64,000 nucleotides of DNA from Gnetum montanum (taxonomy: Eukaryota; Streptophyta; Gnetopsida; Gnetales; Gnetaceae): contig MNCI01001310.1 of the NCBI GenBank assembly GCA_015680685.1, positions 368,165 through 432,164 on the forward strand, written 5' to 3'. The position numbers and the translations under genes were made by a program. Below are positions 22,480 through 32,236 of the stretch, in pieces (the first letter of the stretch is position 1; each line of letters begins with the position of its first letter). A model generated the notes under the pieces. The model was not told the origin of the DNA. It ran no database searches and worked only from the letters and a program-made list of their open reading frames with translations.

Positions 22480-23283
22480 GATCCCAAAGAGCCCATCAAT
22501 GTAGACGCTGCCCCCGAACCCTCACCAGAAGTGATCGAAGTGCCCCACCGCATTTACGATGAAATGCATAAATGTGCATTGCACTTGGCCCGTTCTCTAT
22601 GGGAGAGTCAGAACGTCAACGAAGAACTCTGGAAGAGGTTGCAGAAAACAGAAAAAGAGAAAATCACCCTAGCTACTAGGGTGGAGGACCTTGAGTCTAG
22701 GAATGAATTTCTGCAAGCTTGGGATACCAATGATAAGAATTGGCGAAATGCTGTGATTGACTACGCCTGCTATTGGACGGTCATCAGGAACAACGTGCAA
22801 GCCATTCGTGAGCTCATCGAGCAATGAATGTAGATGGATCTCCTAGCCCAGAAGAGCCAAGACTGAAAGGACTACAGCACGAGGGTTCAAGAATGGGGGC
22901 AGGCACAGAAAAATCATAAACACATGTATAAGCAGAAATGTGTTGTCTACTACCAACATTATAGAGATTCCGCGGTTGAAGCGCGGTCCTTTTGACTGTT
23001 CCTCAATGTTATCGGTGCTTCTGGAGCATATGAAAAGTTCTAGTAACAAGTGACAGTGAGTGTCTCCCTTGAGAGAGAGATGACCCTTCCTGGTGGGGAG
23101 ACAACTATCCCTTCCTTTTTCCCTGAGCTACCTTTGTGGACTCTTATGGAAAAGGGAAAGGTCAAGGTTGGAAATGCTCTAGGAGATGGCGTTTGGGCAG
23201 AGGTCACTGAGGACGAGATTATACGATGCCTTTCAGTCGGCTTGGAACAAATTCCTTTCTCGGTCGACACAGGACAGTCACAA
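22480..23283 (+). pseudogene. Antisense cargo coiled-coil exon with six stops
   Basis: The frame encodes HLARSLWESQNVNEELWKR, EKEKITLATRVEDLESRNEF and NAVIDYACYWTVIRNNVQAI, a likely coiled coil. It then runs through stops at 22825, 22831, 22864, 22993, 23041 and 23044 (three TGA, two TAG, one TAA). All are one C-to-T change from Arg or Gln codons, and the frame never shifts. Later parts read LEREMTLPGGETTIP and VWAEVTEDEIIRCLSVGLEQ. It ends at a GTGAGT donor. No family recognised. Confidence 0.5.
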
Positions 23284-23362
23284 GTGAGTTATGTGACTGT
23301 TGTTTTTTCCTTATGTGTGATTTTTATTGCGACGCTAATGCTTGCCTCATGTCAAACTATAG
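23284..23362 (+). other. Canonical intron in the antisense gene
   Basis: 79 bp with a GTGAGT donor and an ACTATAG acceptor, T-rich inside. Removing it joins the two flanking frames in phase 0, which is the clearest sign that the antisense strand was once spliced. Confidence 0.6.
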
Positions 23363-23527
23363 GATCGGCACAAAGGGGATTTCCATGAGGAGGAGTCTCA
23401 CAGAGAGAATTAGCCCCATGAAGAGGATCCGCCCGTAGAAGATGTTCATGAGGACAGTCCTCATGAGGCAGATGTGAAGTTAGGTGAAGCAGATGAAGGT
23501 GGTAACAAAGGGGAATGTGTAGCGTAG
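23363..23527 (+). pseudogene. Antisense cargo last exon, acidic C-terminus
   Basis: The frame continues in phase from the previous exon and encodes an acidic, His- and Glu-rich tail (PHEEDPPVEDVHEDSPHEAD, EADEGGNKGECVA) to a TAG at 23525. One earlier in-frame TAG (23411) is again a possible CAG change. Confidence 0.5.
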
Positions 23528-23594
23528 TAATACTGGTCAAGAATTTTTGTGTAGCGTAGCAATATGGGAGAAATTGTTGTTGTAATAACAAGGC

Positions 23595-23600
23595 AATAAA
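23595..23600 (+). terminator. Polyadenylation signal of the antisense gene
   Basis: AATAAA lies 67 bases after the stop codon at 23525 and is followed by a second A-rich stretch. Position and strand fit the antisense gene. Confidence 0.45.
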
Positions 23601-23704
23601 GAATAACACTTTTTAATTTTGCTTTTAAGCCAATTAATGGTGTTTGTAAAAGAAAGGTTTTAATTTTGCTTTATGAAGAAAGATGCTTTGTCGGAAAGGT
23701 TACA

Positions 23705-23845
23705 CATTTTAGGCCACTACGGGCCGACGGTAGTTTAAGGCCATTTCGGGCCGACGATAGTTTAAGGCCATTTTGGGTCGTAACTAGTTTAAGGCCGTTT
23801 CGGGCCATAACTAGTTTAAGGCCATTTCGGGCCATGGTAGTGAAG
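23705..23845. repeat. Third minisatellite, right of the antisense cargo
   Basis: Five units of about 28-31 bp with the core TAGTTTAAGGCCATTTCGGGCC (variants GGGCCGACG, GGGTCGTAAC, GGGCCATAAC). The AGTTTAAGG core is shared with the other two arrays in this element. Confidence 0.7.
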
Positions 23846-24097
23846 AAGCGTAACGGTAGACGGTGAAACATGAAACAATAAGGAATGTAAACAACGTAAT
23901 TACCAAGCAATGTGGATCAATGTAACATGCTACACTGACTTGTTTGTTTGTTAATTCCCCAGCTGCTTCTTGATCATTCTTAGATTTGGTGATGCGTATG
24001 AACGAGGAGGTTTGTTACACCACTCCTCTATGCTATCATCCCCTCCTTAGAAGGGTAATTCAGCCCAAGTTAAGCTCTCATTGGCCATTGCGTTGGT

Positions 24098-24790
24098 CTA
24101 TTCAACTGTTGGGACACGGGTTTGATCTTTGGGGATTTCAATCTTCAAACCCTGTTCCATTTCTATGTTGTTGACAGCTTGAGGAGCCATCTTATCACCG
24201 TGGATGATGACTTCCCCTCCCGCATAGGGTAAGTGGATCTCTTGGTGAATGGGTGATGAGACGGTCCTTAGCTGAGCCAACCAGGACCTCCCTAAGATTA
24301 GGTTGAAGCCGGGCATCTCCTCGACAACGATGAACACTGCACTTGTGAGGAATTGATCCCCTGCTATGAAATTGATCTGTACGGTTCCCTTAACTTGCAC
24401 CTGTGCCCCGTTAAACAACTTCAAGCATGACGTCATCATGGGGTTGATCTGGTCAATCAAACCTAGTTTTTCCACTATGGGAAATGGAATGACATTGGCA
24501 GCGGCCCTGTCATCTACGTGTACTCTCTGAATCCTGTACTAGCTAACCCGGATAGTGATGAACATGGGCGTTGTTGTCACTTGACCCTTTTCTGGGTCAT
24601 CCTTCATGGACTTGTCATGGAATGTTAGTTGGGAAGGTCGTGGTTGTTCAACAGCGGGGGGAAGCATGATCGAATGGATTGCTTCTTCATCCACTGGCAA
24701 GATTTCGTCCACCGATATGGACACTAGCATGCGAACCATGACTTCATGATGCGATTGGGATGTCATCAGCAAGTCATACAGGCTCAACGT
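24098..24790 (-). pseudogene. Protease domain of the Tat-like element
   Basis: The enzyme would cut the element's polyprotein. The minus strand encodes ANVIPFP (near 24490), LFNGAQVQVKGTVQINFI, FIVVEEMPGFNLILGRSWLA and SSPIHQEIHLPYAGGEVIIH. The last two follow the Tat/Ogre pattern (F.V.....YN.LLGR.W, S..HQ.....). Where an Asp-Ser/Thr-Gly active site is expected, VDDRAAAN is seen, so the site appears altered. It is separated from the reverse transcriptase by 5.3 kb, which is abnormal. Confidence 0.75.
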
Positions 24791-24907
24791 TGTATTCTTC
24801 TATTTGAGAGCTTGCTTAACTTGCATAAAAGCATCAAGGAGATTATGCCCACGGTTTGGTTGTTTGCTACCCTTCTCTTCTTCCATTCATCCCAAGAGAT
24901 GGATCTC

Positions 24908-25216
24908 TTAGGGAGGAGCAGTTTCTGGTTGATGGTTGTATTTTCTTGGGTAGGGAGAAGATGGCCACGTCTGCATAACGTCATCTTTTTTCAAGGAAGG
25001 AGGAGCCAAGGGCGCCGACGCCAGAGGGGTAGGCTTAGGAAACCCCAGTGTAACGCGGCCTTTGGCTCTTTTATCTGTCATACATCCTTCTCCTGTCTTT
25101 GTGGGTTGAGGTTGGGACATGGACTTAGACGTTTGCCCCTGCGTAGTAGGAGCAGCTGACGGCTTTGGTACCCTGGTGACAAAGGGTGTCCTAGGTGTGA
25201 GTGTAGGCTGGGCCAT
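24908..25216 (-). pseudogene. Gag-protease linker, Pro/Thr-rich
   Basis: An open minus-strand frame of 102 codons rich in Pro, Thr, Lys and Ala (for example TPRTPFVTRVPKPSAAPTT) lies between gag and protease. Such low-complexity linkers are usual here; no separate function is visible. Confidence 0.45.
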
Positions 25217-25329
25217 GGCTTCTTATATTGAATGTGACCAATTCCTAGCAGTTGCTTTAGAAGTTTTGAAGGCTTGACAGGTAGAGCTATATATTTTGAG
25301 CGGTCTTGATGCTCGAAATTAGGCTTCAG

Positions 25330-26100
25330 TTAAGGCAATGTTTCAGGAGCCAATGCTATTTGCTGGTCAGCGTTGTTTGAGTTAGTTTCAGCCTTAGCAG
25401 GCCCCATAGCTGCCTTTTTGTTGTTATTTTTCTTTTTAACCTCTTTGGCCACGGCTGCCACCGTTGTTGCTGCGGCCTTGCCCTTGTCTTTGCTTTTGTT
25501 GTGAGCATTTTTATAGGCCACATACGCCGGGTCTTTGCTGGCCTCTGCCGTGTCTTGGATTTTCTTAGTCTGAGCAAAGGCTTGGCTGAGAGAGCAGGGA
25601 GCGAGATAATATAGTTTAGACTTAATAAAGTCGTTGACTGCCCCCTTGAAAATTGCCAATTGATGGGCCTCTGCAATGGGCTCACGGATTTCATTCAAGG
25701 TGGCACTCCACCACTGTATAAACTTTTGGACTAGTTTGAGCGGATCCTGCTTAACTCCAATTAACTAGTCCAGTGTGACATCTGGCCTCAGGTTGTATTT
25801 GAAACGAGTCAAGAACTGAGTCAGCAGCTCTTCCAAGGTCGAAATGGAAGAGCGTGGAAGTGCACAATACCAATCCAAAGCTTTACCTGTTAAGGACATA
25901 GCAAAAACCCAGATAATGGTGTGTGGCCATTATTGTAGCAATAATGACTTTGACCTGAAGGTAACGAGATGAGCGTTGGGATCGCCTTCCCTATTGTATT
26001 TTGTGAAATGGGGAAGTGGCATTCCACGAGATAATGATAAAATGGGAACTACCGGACTGATAGGATCGTCATGGTAGAAATCCATGACCTATACTATATC
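25330..26100 (-). pseudogene. Gag capsid domain of the Tat-like element
   Basis: The capsid part reads PLPHFTKYNREGDPNAHLV, then LTGKALDWYCALP, STLEELLTQFLTRFKYNLRP and IREPIAEAHQLAIFKGAV. This follows the plant Ty3 gag pattern (F.KY.G.GDP..HL, L.G.A..WY..L, SW.EL...F...Y). A Lys/Ala-rich tail (AAATTVAAVAKEVKKK) follows. Several stops and frame changes break it. Confidence 0.75.
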
Positions 26101-27264
26101 AGAACTTGAAGCTTTCAGATGTTTAACCTCTTCGGTGAGGGTCTGAATAAGTTGGAAGGCTTGATCTAGACTCGAAGACAAAGAGGTTGGCTATTAAATA
26201 ACAGGTGGAGCCACGACTGGTGGCGGGATAGGAGCAACAGCATGGCCTGTGGGCGATGCTGGCAGAGCTGTCGCTGTGGGCAGTGCCACCTGTGTCATCC
26301 ACCACCCGGTAAGTGGTGCAGGCAGGGCGACAACCGTTGGTTGTGCTATAGGATACACTGTTTGCATAGCTGGTGGCACAGACAGCGATCTTGTAGTTGG
26401 ATTTATCGCCTGCGGGACTTGATGTTGATGAAGAGGAAGATAAGACATCTGTGTCGGCTATGCTACAGGGGGTGATGTGTTTGGGGCCCACCACGTGGTG
26501 GGGGTGGGTCCTGTCGTTGTTGGTGGAGCGAGGGCAAATGCTGGGATGTTTGCAGAAGCTGTGTATAATTGTGAAGTGGGTATTGTGTGCACATATGGTA
26601 ATGTAGGTGTAAGTATGCGATGCGATGGGTTAGCCGACCGTTGTTGCGGAGGAATGGACTGTGAAGGGATAACATCTGGACAGGGAGCCAGAGAGAAAAC
26701 ATGCTAATGTGACGAACGCGCAACACGGTTGGCAGTAGACAACGATAAAGGCGTAGTAACCATAAAGAGCGGATTTGCATGGGTCGCTGTGGAGGGAGGT
26801 GCCATAACAAAACTAGCGTGACTGCCTTCCTTGGAGTGGGCGTCTAGGTCCTCCTACCCATCATGAAATGCTTCATCACAAAACATCTCGTCTCATTGTT
26901 CTGTTGACACCTTGGCCATTAACAGTTGATCCAAGATCCATTGTTGTCGGTCTATCAAGGGTATGGAAGCGTTAGGCGAAGGAACGAATTCTTTCCCGTT
27001 ACAGTATATGAACTCATATTCATGTTTTTCTTCAAGTTCGTGTGGGTACATGGGCAGATTTGCCATAAGTTTGGCACAAAGGAAGTTGTAATGTTCCGTG
27101 CATTGAGGGTATTCCTCAGGCTCTTTGTTTTGAATCTTGAGGGACCGACGTGGCCGCACTGGACTGGTTGATGGCTCGACAACAGCAAGGGTAGCCTGCA
27201 TCGTTAGGGGATTTTTGAGGCTAGCGGTGGCAACGTTAGTGGTTGTCGCAGCCATTCTCTGCAT
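26101..27264 (-). pseudogene. N-terminal gag extension of the Tat-like element
   Basis: From an ATG at 27264 leftwards, the minus strand encodes RPRRSLKIQNKEPEEYPQ, LMANLPMYPHELEEKHEYEF and IPLIDRQQWILDQLLMAKVS, then a long Pro/Ala/Thr-rich stretch (26194-26810). This precedes the capsid. Extra N-terminal material upstream of gag is typical of Ogre-type elements, but I cannot tell whether this is their separate ORF1. Confidence 0.45.
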
Positions 27265-27487
27265 AGCTAGGAGGTAATGTTAACGAGGATAAAGATCACG
27301 AAGGCAAAAGTGAGCTAAAGGCAAATGTGGGCTTTCTATCCTGCTGGATTCCAAAGGAATCGTCAGAGCAACTGATCTGTGTCACACGATCATGTAAACA
27401 ACTACATAGGTATCAAGTTTATGCTAGTCGATAATGGGTATAGACAACTTATAGGACTACCCGTAAAAACACAGATCAGAGGTTCAG

Positions 27488-27505
27488 GACCTCCTTCTAG
27501 CGCCA
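27488..27505 (-). promoter_or_regulatory. Primer-binding site of the Tat-like element
   Basis: Six bases after the 5' LTR, the minus strand reads TGGCGCTAGAAGGAGGTC and then CTGAACC. The TGG start and the T-arm-like GAACC 25 bases on suggest complementarity to a tRNA 3' end. I cannot name the tRNA with confidence. Confidence 0.5.
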
Positions 27506-27511
27506 GAAAAC

Positions 27512-28794
27512 TGTAAGGACAGAAAACGTCGGTTGCTGGAAGCATCGAGAGGATTTCCGTGTACACAGTTTCAACCCCGGATCTGCGCGAGGGCCGTGCT
27601 AGGGAAAACGAATCCAAGGTGCCCTGAATAATCTTGTTGATCAGACATGGACTTATTTGGTCAGTAAATTTTTTAATGATTGCGTAATGAGATGGTGATT
27701 TGATATGCGAACGTAATACCAATTGACGAGAAGGACGAGATCTACTCCAAGATTGGATCTTGAAGGTAATGAAAACGATGTAAACTATGCAAAACAATTG
27801 TAAAAATAAATGTAAATAGGATGCCATGAATAAAATTTTTAAGAAGAAAAAAAATGCACGATCCCGAGATCTGGGATCTATCTCATGGACAAATATGATG
27901 AATACAACAGGACTCGCAAGCGGGCTTCGATTTGGACGAAGTATCTGCCGCCAACAAGAAGCTATTTAGAGATTAAACAAGAAAATGGCCAATCTACCTT
28001 GTTCACTAGCTAGTATGGGCGCAAGGGAGTCAGGCTCGAAGCAAAATGCTTACTAACTTGCAATCTCTGGACAATAAGCTTCTCTCTATCACCGTTGATG
28101 TTCTTGCCAGCTTTTGTCAATTTTTGCCAACAAAGTTTTCGGCGTCTTTGTTTTTGTTGCCAACTCTTTTTCGCCAAAATTTGCCAACTTTTGCCCACCC
28201 CTTGAGCGTTGTTTGTTAGGGTATTTATAGGATTAGGGTTAGGAGAAGAACGTGGTTTAAATGATGCATGTATTGGGCCCGCAGAATGTCATTGACTTGG
28301 TGTGCTGCAGCTAAAGTTTGTAATGCTACGCTGTGCTACGCTCTGAAGCGTAGCATAGCGTAACCACTCCGCAGCTATGCTGTAATACGCTAGGAAGCGT
28401 ATCATGGCGTAATGACTACTACTGTTTGAATTTTGTTGTCCTTGTTGTCGCAGCTATTTCAACTGTATTGCTTGCGTTACGCTGCGCTACGTTGCGTAGC
28501 GTAACGTGGCGTAATCCGCAAAAAGTTAAGAATTTGAAGAGTGGTTAACTTGCAAAGTTGAAGTGTTGTCACCGTGCATCCCTTGTTCTGTTTTGTCCTC
28601 CTGAAGTCTGCTACGCTGAGCTACGTAGCGTAGCATAGCAAACCCTCAACCAAAAAACAAAACTTGCCAAGATGTGTAAGTGTCTTCGGTGCTTCCATTG
28701 CTCGGATCTCTTGATGCTGCACTTGTGAAAAATCCTTGCCTAAACTTCGAGACTTTGTTGGATCATAGAGGTCTCGTAATTTCACGGTGTTTCA
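27512..28794 (-). repeat. 5' LTR of the Tat-like element
   Basis: 1283 bp, the mate of 12158-13440. It keeps the TATA box (28221-28230), the telo-box-like motif (28234-28243) and the GCGTAGC cluster (28325-28640). Confidence 0.92.
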
Positions 28795-28799
28795 GTACC
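28795..28799. repeat. Right target-site duplication GTACC
   Basis: Identical to 12153-12157, directly outside the LTR end GGTGTTTCA. Confidence 0.9.
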
Positions 28800-29400
28800 T
28801 ACCTTGTAACATCATTGAATCCACTTCTTTTTTCTTATTTTATCTAATTGGATGGACACCTCACCAACTTTTGTTTTCACATTTGAGAATTCCAAGACAT
28901 CAATAATGGCTTTCACCAAATAGGAGATGGTGATGTCTTAGAAGATATACATCTCTTCTAAGTATCATTCTTCATTGGTCAAGATGGTGGACCACAAAGA
29001 AGATACTTGCAACTACTCTTGAACCTCTTGGGGTGTAAACTTCAAGAAGAATCTAAAACTTAACTCTTAAAGCATCGAGTTTTGGATCTCCTTTATTCTA
29101 GTTTTCTTTATGAAGGCTTTAGTAAGGATCACTTCGAGAGACTACCTTTGTCTTGATGTTTCATCCTTTCTTGATTATCTTGTTTCTATAGTGGAAATGT
29201 ATCTAACAAGTTTCAACTCAAGTTTCTCTCTAATGGATCCTATTGCATGTATGACTTCAGGCTCTTATGCTTGCTCCCATCCATGGCTGCGTCCTCTATA
29301 TGGTTTCTTTTTTATATGCTATGATGGACCTCCTATCTCTAAAACTCCTTTGCATGCCATTTGGATTCACATTAAGGATTAATTATTATTTTTGGAATGA
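28800..29400 (-). pseudogene. Continuation of copy A env-position ORF
   Basis: This picks up the coiled-coil ORF interrupted at 12157. It aligns with 59600-60000 in copy D (for example CACCAAATAGGAGATG with CACCAAGTAGGACACT, and TTAACTCTTAAAGCA with TTAACTCTTTGAGCA). No frame is open for long. Confidence 0.45.
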
Positions 29401-31036
29401 TATTTATAAGATTTGACCCTTTATCATCCTTAAAATTTTCCTAAATTTGGAGAATTTTAGTGTTAATATCCTTATGTGATTATGGAAGGATGTTTTGAAA
29501 GCTCTTAAGGTAGTTATATTATTTTAAATTTAAGTTACTTTTATTATTTTTAATGTTAACTACCTTAGATGTTTGAAACTTGGGGTTTTGAAAAGTTTCT
29601 CTATTATAGGTTAGATGTCCCCATGATGTAGAGCCTAACTTAGATAGCTCACAAGTTTAAAAATGGTAGAAATCAAAGGTCTGGTTCCTAATATATGGCT
29701 ATAGAAGGCTCTAGCTTTTAAAAACTACAAAAAATCCTCTTGCACAAAGTTAAAATGATGAAAATTTCACTAATAGTTGATGCACATATATAGTAATTTT
29801 ATATTTTGTAAATGAGGGACACTATGTTAACACTATTGTGTCGATGCTACCAAAGTCAAATTTTCTTTGGAAATGAGTACAATTTAGAGGAATTTTTTAG
29901 TTAAATTAGAGCCTTAAAAGGATTCAAAGCTATGAGGACATGTCAAATGTTTGTGGATGATGAATTGCCTTTGTTTTATGAAGCTTGAAACATGAGGAAT
30001 TGGGGTACTTGAAGTGTTATTTCTCAAAATGAAAAGAAAATGAACAAATGATGGTGCATAACACTAAAATGAACAACACTTTGATATCTTGGACTTGTGG
30101 AGTTGGTTCATGAGCTAGATCTCTAAAAGTTATACAAGTGGATCCTTCCCAAGGCATGCTCCTATTTGAAATTCCCTTGTATAAACATCTCATAAGGTGT
30201 CCATGGGTATCTAGGAGACTGAATGTTGATTAAGTCTATGTTCTAAGAATCATATAACTATTATTGTCAGCACCTTGCACTAAACAAAACAAAATCATCT
30301 CACAATTGGATGTAGTAGTGAGGTGAAATGGATTGGGAAAGAATTATAGATATCAAGATGTGAGGTATCTTACCATTTCCATGTTAGGTTCTTATGCCAA
30401 TTATGATTAGAATGACCATCATGTCTATCTATCTAGGTTTTAAGCCAAGTCCATAACATTATTAATGATATTACATTACATCATCTTGGACCCATCACCA
30501 TAAGATCAACCAAAATCACATGAAAATACCATCACTTCTTAAGAAAAAATTGGGAAGCATGCATTAGATTTATGTTATAATTAGTTAATTATAAGTGTTT
30601 AAGTTAGAATCCTCAGCCATTGGGTAGAGGAGTGTCTTCAAGCATAAATCACATATTTGTCTAGCCCCATAGCCAATACTGATCCCACTAGTGGTACATC
30701 TTCAAGCATGAGTTACATGTCTTTTCAATCACATGATGAAACTAGTTCAAGAGACCTTGAGATTCTTGCAAGTAGTCTATATTTAGATATGGATTACATG
30801 TCTTTCAATGGTATCTCAGAAATGTTTTTACATATGTTAATTAATTAATGATTTCATTATTTTTACTAGAGGACTAGCTTTAGGCATGAATCACATCTTT
30901 TTTTAGTATGGTAGTAAGGTAACATCTTTTAATAAAGAAGATGCTTCCCATACAATTTAAACCATGAGTGATAGCATAACCAAGTGGAGTAGTGGGACTC
31001 ATAGAGGAAGCCCAAAGAGTCAACAAGTGCCCTTGA
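29401..31036 (-). other. Non-coding interior of Athila-like copy A
   Basis: AT-rich sequence without open frames of note. The stretch 30040-31036 matches 44680-45470 in copy B-C and 60880-61680 in copy D (shared words AAGTTATACAAGTGGATCCT, TCTAGCCCCATAGCCAATRCT). In copy D this lies between integrase and the env-position ORF. The next element begins at 31037. Confidence 0.5.
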
Positions 31037-31855
31037 TGTCTAGAGTAGGTTCACTCTAATTTTATTTCACCTTCAAATCCCACTAAATCCAGATATTATA
31101 AAAGATAGTTCAATTTCCTAGAAAATGAGAAAAGTAGCTATTTTTAGTTAATGTAAAGGAGATTATAAATCAGTGGTTCTACAACCCACAATCCACCCAC
31201 AAAAATTCAACAATATTATAGAGCATAAGCTTTACAGCCACATAAAGAGTATCGTTAATTAAATAAGATCTCTCCCATAAACGAAGAATTGAGATCCAAA
31301 CACACACAAGAGAAACATCACAACTATATTCTCATACATTCACAAGTATCTCTCATGCCTCTCATGATAAAAACATGAAACAACCATGGTATTTATTAAA
31401 AACTAAAGATAAGAAACATAGAAACCTTTTCTCAAGCTCAACTTGAAGATTCCACATTGTTTTTATCTCTTCTCATCTCATCTAGATTGTTTTCTAACTT
31501 GAAATTGCCAAATTGGAAGTTTTCTTGATGAATGCTAAGATGTCTCCTATGTATGTGAGACATCTCTTGCAAGAGTGAGACATATCTAGAAAATTGGAAC
31601 ATCTTCCCTGAGATGTCTCTAAATAAAATGGGGCATCTTTGTAACTACCAAGATGTCTCCTCCAGATGTGAGGCATCTCCTGTCACAAGCTAGCTCTTAG
31701 CTAAGACATCTCTCAGACAGGTGGAACATCTCTTTTTTCCTCCCAGTTCTTAGCAAAGATGTCTCCTTGATCTCCAAGTTGTTTCAACAGTATTCAAAAC
31801 TTACAAAAACCACCTATAGGGATGAACAAAGGTGACTAGGAGAGGTGTTCCTACA
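31037..31855 (-). repeat. 3' LTR of the chromovirus-like element
   Basis: About 819 bp with TG...CA ends on the minus strand (TGTAGGAACACC to the GACATCA border). The bases right of it read GGGAGAGCCAG on the minus strand, a plausible polypurine tract. It matches 37863-38590 in order (TCATGCCTCTCATGATAAAA and TCATGCCTCTCAATAGAAGA). Confidence 0.7.
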
Positions 31856-31904
31856 CTGGCTCTCCCATTGTTCAACAAGTAGACTCATGTGAATAAGAGA
31901 GCAG

Positions 31905-32140
31905 GGGTAGAAGTGATTCCCCACTTAGAAAGTTTGGTATCATGAACTCATACAACATCATTAGCAGATTGATCATTCAAATTAATTAAGTACTCATACT
32001 TCTTCACTTCCTTAGTGTTATAGGCTTCCCTTCTCTTGAGTACGATTGTCTTCCTCTCCATTGAAGGCTTGGACTTGTCAATTACCTCCTTCAATTCATC
32101 AATGATACTTTGTATGGTTTCATCATTAACTAGGTTCATG
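31905..32140 (-). pseudogene. Possible degenerate chromodomain
   Basis: The minus strand reads KKYEYLINLNDQSANDVV, a stop, then VHDTKL. This resembles the EYLVKWK....DATWE core of retrotransposon chromodomains, and the place (integrase C-terminus) is right. Key aromatic residues are lost, so this is tentative. Confidence 0.3.
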
Positions 32141-32236
32141 GTAATGCACTAGATTTATAACATTAAACACAAAAGACATACCCACATCATTTCGTAAGTC
32201 AATTTCAAAAGCATTATTATTAATTTTGGCCTTGAT

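Larger units (their letters stand above)
12158..28794 (-). mobile_element. 16.6-kb Tat/Ogre-like Ty3/gypsy retrotransposon
   Basis: Two LTRs of identical length (1283 bp) and a perfect 5-bp target duplication bound this element. On the minus strand the order is LTR, primer site, gag, protease, a 5.3-kb insert that codes on the other strand, reverse transcriptase, RNase H, a second RNase H, integrase, a minisatellite, polypurine tract, LTR. The second RNase H after the first, the gag type (KYNREGDPNAHL, WY..LP, LRPD), the YVDD box with VKS, and the size point to the Tat/Ogre branch. The LTRs differ at roughly 10% of sites over the first 190 bases (my count), so the insertion is old. Stops and frameshifts interrupt all coding parts. 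Confidence 0.88.

Noticed and set aside
26194-26810. Several overlapping open frames on both strands
   Set aside because: They lie in the Pro/Ala/Thr-rich gag extension, where low complexity leaves many frames open. Only the minus strand in line with gag is supported.
31500-31760. Repeated GATGTCTC / GACATCTC words as a regulatory array
   Set aside because: They occur in both LTR copies with irregular spacing; simple-sequence drift in an LTR explains them, although they may be U3 repeats.
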